A DNA stretch of 64,000 nt from Leptodontidium sp. MPI-SDFR-AT-0119 (Eukaryota > Ascomycota > Leotiomycetes > Helotiales > Leptodontidiaceae). The notes under the pieces were generated by a model, which searched no databases, was not told the origin of the DNA, and saw only the letters and a list, made by a program, of their open reading frames with translations. This document shows, piece after piece, positions 32,764 through 43,826 of this stretch. The stretch is from contig JAHLEZ010000001.1 of NCBI GenBank assembly GCA_020726505.1, forward strand, positions 3,596,001-3,660,000, written 5' to 3'. The first letter of the stretch is position 1. Each line of letters opens with the position of its first letter. The position numbers and the translations under genes were made by a program.

Positions 32764-34248
32764 CTAATTCGTAACGGCGATCCACCTTACTGGAACTCCG
32801 TTCTCAGAGATTTCGTAGGGCTTCGTCGGCGGTTTCCTCGGAGGCAATGCCCATCGCGCCCTTCCAGGCTTCTGGTCATCCAGCTTTCCCTTTTTCCGCA
32901 TAAGCATTTCCATGACGGCCACTCGAATAAAATCGCTGTTCTCGCGCATGTCCCTTTGTCGTGCTAATGGTCCGGCGGCGACCTCGGCCACATCGGCCAC
33001 ATCTTCCGGAGTAGTCGGTTGGGTCCGTCGGCTAATAACAATAGGCGATGTCCCTTTGGATGAGCGAGATACCTTGTAAGTCTGCATTTGTATCGAAGCA
33101 GTACAAGTCGTGGAGTTCAAAGTCTGGGTATGTGAACTTGTGACATGAGCTTCGATTGGAGCATTTGTTGTAGGATTGAGGTATCGGCGAAGGGCGGGGG
33201 TTGGAGTATCCTCAAGCCGAGGAGGCATTCGTTCGTCTGTGAAAGGTACTTGAGGATCGATAGAGATGATCGATCTTGTCAGAAAGTCATCGGGTGTGAT
33301 CATGGGTGTCGTGAGGCTAGAGAATGACCTTGCAGCAGACCTCAATGCCTTAAGTGAAGCCGTCAAATTTGACTTGAATGCTGATTTGCGCCGAGGCGAT
33401 TCCGTCTCGACATTGTTCTTTTCTTCCTCCTTCGCTGATGACTTTTGAAAGACGCGGAAGTCGAGCTCATCAACGTCGACTTCAGATAAAGGGTGACTTT
33501 CCGACGAAGCCACGAGCGGCAAAGAGAGCGATTGTATCCTTCTGGATGCGGTAGGTCTTCTGCCTCGCGAGCCAGGTCCAGACCCAGGAGTCAGGAGCGA
33601 GTTGAAGGAAGGCGAAGCCTCTGAGATAGATCCATCGTCGTCCAAGGAAGGCATAGATTCACTAGACATAGTCCTTGTTGACAGTACCGATTCGCGACCA
33701 GTTTCACTCCCAGCAATCTCGTTTTCTTCATCTGGAGGAGATAGTAGTAGATCCAAAGGACTCTTCCCTAGCGACAGACCCAACTCCTTCTCTGACGCCC
33801 CGGTATGTTTGAGTATGGCATCCACGGTCAGTCTTTGACTTGCGCCGCTCCTACGTCGTAGACTTCCGCTTTTCTGAGGAGGTATCGACGTGAGGGCCAG
33901 AAGGGCCGCGACTGAAGGTGGGATCGCATCGGGTGAGTGGATATTCCTCGACCTCCTCTCGGATCGCCCTGAATCTCTCTTCTCGTTGAGTCGCTGTGAT
34001 CGTTTCCGGTCGTGTGTTGTATCGTGCTGTCCTCGCAAGGGAATCACAACAGGAGAAGAAGGGGTGGTCGGTCTGGAACTCTCGGTCGAAGTGGTTGTTG
34101 ATGTTGTGGACGACATGTCCCTCGTTTCGCGTTTCGCAAGAGGTTTGGTCTTTCCCTCTGGAAGTTCATATTTGATTTCCCTCGACTTGGAGGGAGAGGG
34201 AGAGGGCGAAGGTGCTCGTGTGAACAGAAAGCTGCGAGGTTGAAGCAT
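32764..34248 (-). CDS. Uncharacterised Ser/Arg-rich conserved-looking fungal protein
   Basis: Single exon, 494 aa, from the ATG of MLQPRSFLFTRAPSPSPSPS; the open frame extends nine codons further but without an ATG. The protein is mostly disordered and rich in Ser, Arg and Pro. Three blocks look structured: AIPPSVAALLALTSIPP and LTVDAILKHTGASEKELGLS at about residues 115-175; SAFKSNLTASLKALRSAARS followed by PMITPDDFLTRSI at about 290-330; and a C-terminal block with RENSDFIRVAVMEMLMRKKG and RWALPPRKPPTKPYE ending VPVRWIAVTN. These blocks look like short conserved segments. I do not recognise a named family. Confidence 0.75.
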   Translation of the reverse strand: MLQPRSFLFTRAPSPSPSPSKSREIKYELPEGKTKPLAKRETRDMSSTTSTTTSTESSRPTTPSSPVVIPLRGQHDTTHDRKRSQRLNEKRDSGRSERRSRNIHSPDAIPPSVAALLALTSIPPQKSGSLRRRSGASQRLTVDAILKHTGASEKELGLSLGKSPLDLLLSPPDEENEIAGSETGRESVLSTRTMSSESMPSLDDDGSISEASPSFNSLLTPGSGPGSRGRRPTASRRIQSLSLPLVASSESHPLSEVDVDELDFRVFQKSSAKEEEKNNVETESPRRKSAFKSNLTASLKALRSAARSFSSLTTPMITPDDFLTRSIISIDPQVPFTDERMPPRLEDTPTPALRRYLNPTTNAPIEAHVTSSHTQTLNSTTCTASIQMQTYKVSRSSKGTSPIVISRRTQPTTPEDVADVAEVAAGPLARQRDMRENSDFIRVAVMEMLMRKKGKLDDQKPGRARWALPPRKPPTKPYEISENGVPVRWIAVTN

Positions 34249-37200
34249 GACGAAGGGCAGGGCAGGGCAGGTCACCCCTCGCTCGAGGAACGGGACTAGG
34301 GACGCCTATTACTAAATGGAAACGGCGCAAACGAGAGCCAAGTTCAGTTCTCTTCTCTTTCTCCAAACCAAAGATGATTCGCGGTAGTTGGAGATGGGAT
34401 GCTTGCTTTCCGAGCGGTAGATCCCTTATCGGGAGCAGGCTCCTTCTTGATCCAGCAGTTCGAGGCAGATATCAGTCTGGTGGTTGTGATGAATCATGTC
34501 TCTGTTGAGTGTTATTGGGAGGAAAACATGTGGTTTTGAGAAAGAAAGGGACAGGGAGTTATTGAAAGGAACGGAAGTTGTTGAGAGGGTGTTTGAAGTG
34601 GGGGTTGCGTGTTGTGTTGTAGGTAAGAAGATAAAGAGGGTAGGGTAGGGTTGGTTGTTGTTGTTGTAAGCAGTAAAGGGAATGGAAGGGGGAGGACGGG
34701 TTGGGTTGGGACGGATAGATCTAATGGTGGATGGATGGATGGATGGATGGATGGCCGCCGTGCAGTGAAGTGCAGTGCAGTGCAGTGCAGTGCAAGTGCA
34801 GCCTTGTACGGCAGGGGAAGGAGGTAACCGAACTGATAAGGGATGGAAGACTGGACTGGGACTGGGCTGTGGACTGGCACTGGCACTGGCACTGAGACAC
34901 GCGACACTGCTGCAGTATTGGCCCTGAAAGCAAGCCTAGGGAGACGCTGGAATGCCTTCCTGGGTGGCCTGACTCGCTATCGGGTACTCCTTATCTGACA
35001 CTAAGCTGGCTTGCAGGGCCTCGTTTATACCTTAAGGTATCACTGTCACGGTCATTTCCATTGTTCCAGAAGACTTCTGCACTTTGGAACGAACCTCTTA
35101 GCTGCGGCAGTATTGCTATTGAACGACTATCCCCTTTGATTAACACGAACATCAAGTTAATCCAACCCAACTCACCCCAACCCCTTCAGCCAGGAGGAAA
35201 ATTTTCTCAAAAGGAAACGGAAAGGGTTCAGGCAGATCTGGTCTGTACAGCTCAGCACCGCAGCAACAGGGCGTTTGAAGTGAGTGATTCACACTGCCTT
35301 GTCTTGCATTCGACACGGCTCCAGCTTTCACCACCCACCCCCATTCCCATTCCCATTCCGTCGCCGTGGCCCGAATCCCTGAATCCTCCGTGCCGATGAG
35401 TCGTCCAAGAGTTTCCCTTGTCCGCCGGCCTTCTGCGAGTTGAGTTGCCGTGGGGGATCAAAGTTTCGTGTGCCCTCAATGCATCTCAAAACGCTCTGCT
35501 CGTGGGGCAAAAACAGTGGGAGGATGAGGATCAAAGAGTCAAGTGTGCTGGGAGTTGATTTGCTTGTAAGACTCTCAGGTAAGAGCAACATCAACATCAA
35601 CAGCTACAGGGCAAGGCTGGCGGCCACCTGCCTTGTCTGCCTCCACCCGACACCAAGGCCCACAAAGTGTGCACAGGTGTCCTGAACATGACGATGCTGG
35701 GCATCCCAATCCCAATGGAATGAAATGCTCGTCCCCGGCTTCGTACTTCGTGCTGGGCTGGCCACTTGTATGTTGCATCCCGCTCCGCTACTTACCTTCG
35801 TCCCTACCAGACTACCAGACTACCAGTAGCGCGTCTTCCGATTGACCCAGTCACAGATCGTGCATTTTCTATCGCGACGCTGCTCGCCGGGATCGATAAC
35901 TCAGGTAAGCTCTTAAGAAACTCTATTACTGTACTTTAATTTTCGGCCAAGAGATGATGGATAGCCTTGGCAGACTGGAGTTCGAAGGTTGATGTGAGGC
36001 AGTGGCATGTCCATCTCCTCCACATCCTACTTCCTACTTCTACTTACCTACTTCTTTCTTCCTGCCTGCTTGCGTGCATGCGGAGGATGCAATGCAATGC
36101 ACTTAAAGGGACATTTACTTCGGTACTCAAAGGCACAGACATTACTTGCATTTCTTTTGCCTGCAAAATTTTCACTCTCTTTGCATTTGCGTTCGTCTTC
36201 CTTTCCTTTCCCAGGGGTCGTTTGGTGTCCACGTTTCGTTTGCAGGACCTGAGGGCACCTCACCGCTTGCTCTGTTCTCACTCGTGTTCCTCTTGGCCTT
36301 CCTAAACACCGAAAGTTGCAGTGAAAATCCAGAAGATCATAGATGATGATCCGCAATTCTTGACCAAAGAGGGCAAGTCGTTCATGCTCCGTGATCGGGA
36401 GAGTCCGTTGCATTGAAAATGCAGAGCAGATAGCAAGACGTCCCATAATCCGCTGTTGGTCCGTCTTTAATCCTGCCTTGGCATCGACTTCCGCTTCCCA
36501 ACCGCTTCCCAATAGCTCCCAATAGGAGCCTCCGCATTATCATTTGAAGTAGTGAATCAACGATGGTTCTGAGCAGTCTAAATTCAGGGTTTCAGCTGTT
36601 TCGTCATGAGAAGGTGGGGAAAGGGCACTACTCGTACTAAGTTACCACTACCCAAACTCAAAAGTTGACTTTTGGATTCCAACCCCAATCAAGGTCGAGA
36701 CGATAATATTCAGCGAATAAAGCTGCATGGCCGCTACATCCCACACCAAAAAGTGAAAAAGAGCGAGCGATGAGATCGATCGGCATCCTGTCCTGCACCC
36801 CCAACCTGCAGCCAGCAGGCCAGGCTGCAGTTCGCCATTTCAATGCAGCCCTTATCTATGACCTGTCAGATCTAGCTAAGGGTTGCCCAATCGGGATTTG
36901 GCTATTTGCTTTGCTAAAGAAGGGAACGGTGCATCTGATGTCTCGGTGTTTGATGTTCAGTTCAGCTTGTTAGGCTCGGTCAGCGAAGTGAGGTGGTACA
37001 CGTGGACATAAGTATTGCCTGTTTGGGCTTTTAATACAACACCACCTTTTTCTTTTGCTCGACTGCAGTCGTTATTGGAGAGATAATGCCTGAATGAGGG
37101 ATTTGGGGGTGAGACTATGTATCCGGCTTCATCCGTGCCGTAGAACTGTAATCCATCCCGAGGTCATGATGTTGGTTCTTTGAGAGATCACATGGAGTTG

Positions 37201-38097
37201 ATCACGTGTCTGAGTTGGCATCTTTGAAACTGAGGGCTTTTTGAGAGCTGGTGGTATCAAGGCATTCCTACGACAAAAAGGCCATGGCAAGGCTGTATTC
37301 TGGTCTCAGAAGCAGCCGGTTTTCTTCTCATCATGAGCAACCTCCCGTCGGTGAGGCACCAGCTGACGAACCTGTCGTGTCATAAATCCTACCCTCTTGA
37401 TTAAGAATGCACTTTTTCGTTGGGGGGGGGGGGGTTATTGGGCGATCATCACATATTTCCCCAATATATAGAGAATCTTAATTCCTGCTCCCAGATCAAA
37501 ATGTCGTATTCCAGTGCCAGAAACTCTAACCTTTGTATTGTGTCTTTGGCACCTGTTTAAATACAGATTAATGTGTGATGTAACTGGTTTAGATGGAGAA
37601 GCTGGTCCAAGATCGGCCCTTAAAGATTCGAGGACAGTTCAGCTTCTTGAGGAGTTGGCCATCCTTGATGATTGTTTTCGTTGGGTATTGGTTGGTAACG
37701 TGGGATGTGACGCGCAGACACTCCCGAGACAAATAGCGTCGCTGTAATATAAAAAATTCGAGGAAAGGAGGTTCGTAGGAATGTATTCTAGAGTGCAGAG
37801 AGAGTTAAAAGTGCGGAGTAAATGAAAATTTAAGGGTAGGATGATAGAATTCAGTGAAGAAATGGGAACCTCGCTTTCACTACCAACGGGATATATCACC
37901 CCAAAACAGCTAGCTCTGATCCACTAGCTCCCCAGATCACGAGGTTTCGCACCTTCCACGCGTGCTGCCTAAATTGATCACGATCTCAACATCCTCGACA
38001 TTCTCAGCAATCAGCGCTCACTTGATCAACTCTCTCTCGTCTTTCATTTCGAATCCAATATTTAGCTTCGTCTCGTGCGCATGTGTGACTTTTCACA
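34249..38097. other. 3.8-kb gene-free stretch with microsatellites
   Basis: Longest gap in the window. No frame shows a domain or a plausible splice structure, and no tRNA or 5S rRNA signature was found. It holds several short tandem repeats (listed separately), CA/GT- and CCATTC-type repeats near 35341-35360, CTACCAGA repeats near 35810-35826, and a G13 run near 37421-37434. A long untranslated leader of the gene ending at 34248, or a non-coding RNA, cannot be excluded. Confidence 0.4.
34725..34900. repeat. Cluster of short tandem repeats
   Basis: Three simple repeats lie close together: (GGAT)n at about 34726-34754, (GTGCA)n at about 34760-34802, and (CTGGCA)n-type at about 34850-34896. 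Units are near perfect, so copy number probably varies between strains. They sit about 0.5 kb upstream of the Ser/Arg-rich gene's start. Confidence 0.8.
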
Positions 38098-41000
38098 ATG
38101 CCCAGTCAACTCAGCCAGCCCAGTCAAGCAAAAGAACCAGATGAGGAGGCTCTTGTAGATCATGAGCTTCAATATGGGCACGGCCCAATGACCCAGGAAG
38201 AGCTGAACGAGAAGTGAGCCCGACAGACTTCTCAACTGCAGTATTCAAGCTGATGATGACAAAGGTACCCCGACCGACCAACAAATCACTCCAAAACTCT
38301 CCCATTCCATGAACTGTTCACGACCCTTTTCAACCCTCTCAATGAGAACAATGCTAAACCGAGCGGCTCACACGCTGCTCGGAAGAGGGGCCCTGGATCG
38401 AAGAATCTAAGCCCTCATGAGATGCGCAAGAGTATTCTTGAGCGCTTTGTGTCGAGGTGGCGCAGTGAAGTCGGTGATGATTTCTACCCCGCAGTCCGCC
38501 TCATCTTACCCGAGAAGGATCGAGACCGCGCTATGTATGGTCTGAAGGAGAAAGCTATCGGGAAACTCATCGTGAAGATGTTGAAGATCAACAATAAGTC
38601 AGAAGATGCTTTGAGTCTCCTCAACTGGAAGGACGTGCGAGGTGGTAGCAAGTCTGCAGGAGATTTCGCGGGGAGATGCTACGATGTGTTGGCAAAGCGA
38701 GCTATGAGAACCAAAGTTGGCGATATGCGGATTGCTGAGGTCAATGCACTGCTTGATAAGCTCTCTGCAGTGTCAAAAGAAGAGGATCAAATGCCTATCT
38801 TCAATACATTCTATAATAGGATGAATGCTGATGAATTGATGTGGTTGATTCGAATCATCCTTCGTCAGATGAAGGTTGGAGCATCTGAGAAGACTATTCT
38901 TGATGTAAGTGTTGCTCCCGTCATTTAAGATACTGTATTGACCCCATATAGGTGTGGCATCCAGATGGTGAAGCGCTGTTCAATGTCTCTTCGAGCCTTC
39001 GACGAGTCTGCTGGGAATTGGTTAATCCAGCACTTCGTATTGACGAGGAAACGAGGGGAATCACACTCATGGAATGCTTCAAGCCGCAACTTGCTCAGTT
39101 CTCGTCTCATTCATTTCAGAAAATGATCGATAAGATGGGTCTTGACGAGACGGATCATAAGGGCGAATTCTGGATCGAAGAGAAACTCGATGGCGAACGC
39201 ATGCAAATGCATATGGAGGACGACGGCGAAGGAAATCGAAAGTATTCCTGGTGGTCTCGAAACGGCAAAGATTACAGCTACTTGTATGGAACTAGCTCTG
39301 ATGACGAGGGTTCGGCATTGACAAGACATCTTGCTGATGCTTTTCATGAGGGAGTTGATAATATCATCCTAGATGGCGAAATGATAACCTGGGATGTTGC
39401 TACAGACGTAATGGTAGGATTCGGAACATTGAAAACTGCAGCGATAGCTGAAGGGCGGAATGGATTCGAAACCAACTCCGGAATTCGGCCTTTGTTTCGA
39501 GCATTCGATTGCCTGTATCTGAATGGCAAACAACTCACTCCATATACTTTACGAGACCGACGTAAGGCGATGGAGCTTTCTGTCCGTAATGTTCATCGTC
39601 GACTCGAAATCCACCATTACGAATCAGCAACCTCGTCGGCCGAGATTGAAACCCACCTGCGTCAGGTTGTCGCTGAAGCATCCGAAGGACTGGTTCTGAA
39701 AAAGCCGTCGTCTACCTACAGATTGAATGAACGGAACAACGAGTGGATGAAAGTGAAGCCTGAGTACATGACTGAATTTGGCGAGTCTCTCGACTGTGTT
39801 GTCATTGGTGGATACTACGGATCTGGTCGTAGGGGTGGAAACTTATCATCGTTCTTATGTGGACTTCGAGTGAATCAGAATCATATTGCAAGTGGCAAGT
39901 CTCCAATTCGGAAGGGATGTCTATTTTTCTGACAAGTACTGGCACAGGTGCAAATCCCATGAAATGCTACTCTTTCTGCAAAGTCGGAGGAGGATTCCGA
40001 GCTGAAGACTATGCGAAGATTCGCCATATTACTGACGGCAAATGGAATGATTGGGATCCGAAGAAGCCGCCTAAGGATCTCATTGTCCTCGGTGGTGGAG
40101 ACAGGCAGTACGAACGACCAGATGTTTGGATTGAGCCGTGCGATTCTGTTGTTATTGAGGTCAAAGCGGCATCTGTTGGAGCCTCCGATCAGTTCGGGAC
40201 TAAATTTACACTGCGATTTCCCCGATTCCGGAAGATACGAGATGATAAGCGTTGGGATCAAGCCCTCTCTTTGGAAGAATTCGACGCCTTGAAAGAGAAG
40301 TTCGAAGCTGAATCTAAAGGAAAGGAATTCAAAGTCGAGAATAGGCGAATGACGAAGAGGCTGAAGAAAGCAATTGTCATCGCTGGCAATGACAGCAGAA
40401 TCAAAACGCCATACGCTGGACCGAAGACCAAGATTTTTGAAGGACTGGACTTTTGCGTCATGACTGATATGCTACATCCTTATAAGAAGACCAAAGCGGA
40501 GATCGAACAGGCGATTAAGCTCAATGGAGGCAGCATCTTCCAAAGTGTGACAGCTAGAGAAGGGATTGTCTGCATCGGGGACAAGAAAGTGATCAAGGTT
40601 GCAAGCCTGATGCAAAAGGGCGAGAGAAACATCCTGAAGCCAGCTTGGATTTTCGACGCGTTGAAGCAAGCGGAGACTGATGGGTTCGACCGGCCCCGGT
40701 ACCTACTTCCTTTTGAGCCGAGCCATTTGTACCATATACTAGACTCCTCTCAACAGGATTTCCAGAGTAACGTGGATGTGTACGGCGACAGTTATGCGAG
40801 GGATATTAATGTGGAGGAGTTGAAGATTTTGGTAGACAATATGATTCATCCCAAGAACTCCACCTTCTCGTCCGACGAGTTCCTGGCCCAACTTGAAGAA
40901 CGTGGCAGAGGACTCGGCGAAACGCCAGGTACCATGTTCGGGAGATGTGTAGTCCGCTTCGTTTCATCTGATGAGGAAGAAGAGAATAAAGATATCGATC

Positions 41001-41230
41001 TTCTGATCATGAAGAACCGATTCAAGTTCTCAGGTGGAATGATTGCAGAGGGTGATGAGGAAGAAGGAATCACACATTTCGTTATTCTGGATGAAGAGAC
41101 GAACTTGCTTAAGGAGGTACGGCAGAAAATCTCGCGTCTGGAGAGGATACCGAGGATTGTGGGGATGAAGTGGTTGGAGGATAGTTGGGAGGAGAAGACT
41201 TTAATGGATGAGGAGAGGTATGCTATATGA
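38098..41230 (+). CDS. LIG4: DNA ligase IV (non-homologous end joining)
   Basis: Exons 38098-38213, 38265-38904, 38952-39894 and 39948-41230 give 993 aa, the usual size for fungal Lig4. The N-terminal DNA-binding domain runs to about residue 250. The adenylation motif EEKLDGERMQMH holds the catalytic Lys at about 330. DGEMITWD, FRAFDCLYLNG, SEGLVLKKPSSTY and WMKVKPEYM are the further ligase motifs. Two BRCT domains follow: KTKIFEGLDFCVMT to AWIFDALKQAE, and FGRCVVRFVSSDEE to MKWLEDSWEE. Between them lies the region that binds the partner XRCC4/Lif1. The third intron (39895-39947) probably uses a GC donor. An ATG at 38081 precedes the chosen start in another frame. Confidence 0.95.
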
Positions 41231-41499
41231 TTTTACGAATGGGATGCCTAAAGGCTATGAGGAGAGGTTTGGGAAAGGGAATGGAAACAAGGCGTTCTCT
41301 TGCTCATGATATATATTACGGGAATTAAACAGACTTTCAGAAAGATCGATATTGAAAAATCAGACATAGAAGTACATTTCCCAGCAACAAAACACCTCCC
41401 TCCCTCTAAGAAACCCTTAAACCCCGAACTCCACTCCCCTTCCCTATTTTACAAAAAGATTACATCAACACACTAAGCGAACCCCTTCCTCTCCTCCCT
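41231..41499. other. 3' convergent intergenic region
   Basis: Short gap between LIG4 and the minus-strand cysteine-rich gene; C/T-rich near the latter's stop. Presumably the two overlapping 3' ends. Confidence 0.4.
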
Positions 41500-41781
41500 T
41501 TAGAAAAAATAATCGGGCCCCCACCTCCCCCTCTTCCTTCCCCCCGTCTCCGCATTAGCATTAACATTAACATTAACATGAGGACACCGTCCCCCCTCTC
41601 TAAAATTACACGTCCCCAGTCTTCTTATCGCATCTGCAGTGCTTCGAACGAGATTCCCGCAGTCGTTCTTTGTAGAGGCTATGTACCGCGGGAGAGAGTC
41701 GTAGATGGGGCAGGTGGATGTGGATATTTGGAACCCGCGGCAGGGGCAGTGGGTGTAGGAGAAGGGGGTTGTGGTGCACAT
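41500..41781 (-). CDS. Small cysteine-rich protein, MC-x9-CPC type (copy A)
   Basis: Single exon, 93 aa, starting MCTTTPFSYTHCPCRG. Cysteines are at 2, 12, 14, 24 and three more (KNDC, LGTC, GGRC). No signal peptide, so probably intracellular. The Cys2-x9-Cys12-Pro-Cys14 spacing is identical in the divergent neighbour at 42684. That match, together with its intact frame, supports a real gene. Near the end, AACATT repeats encode NVNVNANAE, a small microsatellite in the coding frame. Proteins beginning MC and followed by a CxC are frequent short uncharacterised proteins in ascomycetes; metal binding is plausible but not shown. Confidence 0.6.
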   Translation of the reverse strand: MCTTTPFSYTHCPCRGFQISTSTCPIYDSLPRYIASTKNDCGNLVRSTADAIRRLGTCNFREGGRCPHVNVNVNANAETGGRKRGRWGPDYFF

Positions 41782-42683
41782 TGTGGGTGGGGTGGTTGGA
41801 TATTGGGTGTTGGGTGTTGGGTTGGGTCGGTTGAGTGGGTTTGGGATGGATTGCTTGAAAGGTGGATGGTTCTGGAATGAGGTGTTTGGGGTTGGGATGG
41901 GGAAGGAGATGGATGGGTGGAGGGGTTTGGTTTTCTACTTAATACGTAATGAAGGAGGGGAGAGTGTGTTGGCATTTGTGAGTAAGTGATTAATTAGTAG
42001 ACTGTACAGTCAGTCAGCTAGTTCGTTAACATAGATCTAGTACGAGACGTTGTACTTTATGATTCGGACACTACCTACTCAATCCGAAATAGAGGGAGTG
42101 GGTAGAAGTAGACAGAGGCCTTTTTCTACTTGGAAAAGAGATATTGATATTGAGTTTGGAGGGTTGTATGTAGGAACCAGTGTTTTGAGCCGAATGTTGA
42201 TTTCAGAGCTCTTTGGTCCGTGTTTTGGACGCTGGAGAGAATGTTATAAGCTGAGTGGGATTCCGACTCGTGAGGCGGGAGTTATTAATGATGCAATAAG
42301 GGAGCAAAGTTGTGATTTGCTTTTATGTTGCATTCCAAGATTTGCCGTGCTTCGTGATTCAGCAGATTGAGTGGGAATCATCAAGCAGGGAGAATCCTCT
42401 TCCAAGCAACGAGTCACTGAATGAAATCTCCAATGAAGGGGTTTCTACAACTAACACGTTTTTTCATAGACGATGTCTTAATTACCTCTCAAATACCCTT
42501 TCCACTTCACTTCTAAACCAACTTATTTCACTAAAGCATCACTAATTTCCATCTCTCTCATCCTATTTCTCTCAAACACATACATACTCACACCTCACAC
42601 CTCACACCCCAAAACCCCAAAACCCTACCAAAACCCCCCCTCTCCCACCTCTTGCCAATTCCCAAAACCCAAAGAATAGAAAC
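41782..42683. other. Shared divergent 5' region of the two cysteine-rich genes
   Basis: 0.9 kb between two head-to-head small genes. GT-rich on the left (about 41760-41900) and CA-rich on the right (42560-42680). No gene inside. It may drive both genes. Confidence 0.45.
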
Positions 42684-43169
42684 ATGTGCACACAAACCCC
42701 ACACATCCACAAGCTCTGCCCCTGCCACAAAGTCGTCATCACAACCTGTCTCTTCCAAGAAGCCGCGAAGCGACACGCACGACACAAGATGAAGGAGGAG
42801 CCAGATTACACACTCTGCAGGAACTTTACTGTTGAGAAAGAGGAGAGGGTTGAGGGGTGTTGTGGGATGGGTGAGGTTTGTCTTTTCTTTGCTTTTTATC
42901 TCTTTTACTCCCATGAAAACTCTCTCTTTCTCTCCCTCAAATCAATTTGTTTTTTATAAAGAGGGAGAGGGGAGATTGTGGTGGTGTGCTGAAGCTAATG
43001 ATGATGTTTACTGATGTTGTGATAGGGAGGTACATGTCCGTATGTTGCGAAGAATAAGCGAGATCAACAAAGGTTACAAGCAGCGGAAGTAGGAGTTGGG
43101 GTGGGGAAGGAAGCGAAAAGGATATGGTGGGATGCGGATGATTTTTACTTGACGAAATGGATGGATTAG
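42684..43169 (+). CDS. Small cysteine-rich protein, MC-x9-CPC type (copy B)
   Basis: Two exons, 42684-42870 and 43030-43169 (159-nt intron, GTGAGG donor, GGGAG acceptor), 108 aa. It starts MCTQTPHIHKLCPCHKVVIT and has cysteines at 2, 12, 14, 22, 45, 59, 60 and 65, then an Arg/Lys/Gln-rich tail ending YLTKWMD. The splice restores GMGTCPYVAKNKRDQQ; reading through instead ends in a hydrophobic run that looks like intron translation. No signal peptide. Spacing of the first three cysteines equals that of the minus-strand neighbour, so the pair is probably an inverted duplicate that has diverged greatly. Function unknown. The acceptor was chosen for frame among nearby AGs. Confidence 0.6.
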
Positions 43170-43826
43170 GGTCATTTATGTATGTAAGATTGCGGAAGCG
43201 GAAATGGAGAGGAGAGGGTGTAAGAGTGGTAATTAGGTTGTTAATTGTTGAGTCAAACCAAGCTAAGCCAGAACCTGAGTCAACAGATAAAAAGTGAGAA
43301 GTCACAAGTCAGTTTTCCAACCTTGCATCCAAACACAGCCTTTAACATAGCCTTCTAGATAAGTGGGGAGATTGCCGCGTTCATGTACAATGGTTTCAAA
43401 ATGTGAGGGGATTTGTGAAAGTCTTGGTACCATTTAGTGTAGTAAACCCGCAGGCACAGGCACAGGCACAGAGGACGGAGTTGGAGTTATGCACTCCCTA
43501 TCATAACGAAGAAGACAAGAGGGTGCTGTACAAGAAGGGGGATCCTAAGGTGCCAGAAACAGAAAAATAAACCATTAGGGAAAACGCCTCTGCTCCTCCA
43601 ATGCACACGCAATAACACCTCCCATCCAGGCATCCTTCCCTTCAGTCCTACCATCTATCTAACCAACCCAATCCAACCGAATTCGGCTATTTAACACCAC
43701 CTCTCAAAACGAGAGTCTTCCCTCAAAAAAGTCAAGCAAAAAAGCCAATGCAACCATGATCTATGCAGCAAAAATCGCACACTCAAGATAAGGAGATGAG
43801 GAGGATATGGAAAATGAAGGTGGAGG
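43170..43826. other. Intergenic with CAGGCA repeat
   Basis: Convergent 3' region. (AGGCAC)n lies near 43451-43470. No gene seen. Confidence 0.4.
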
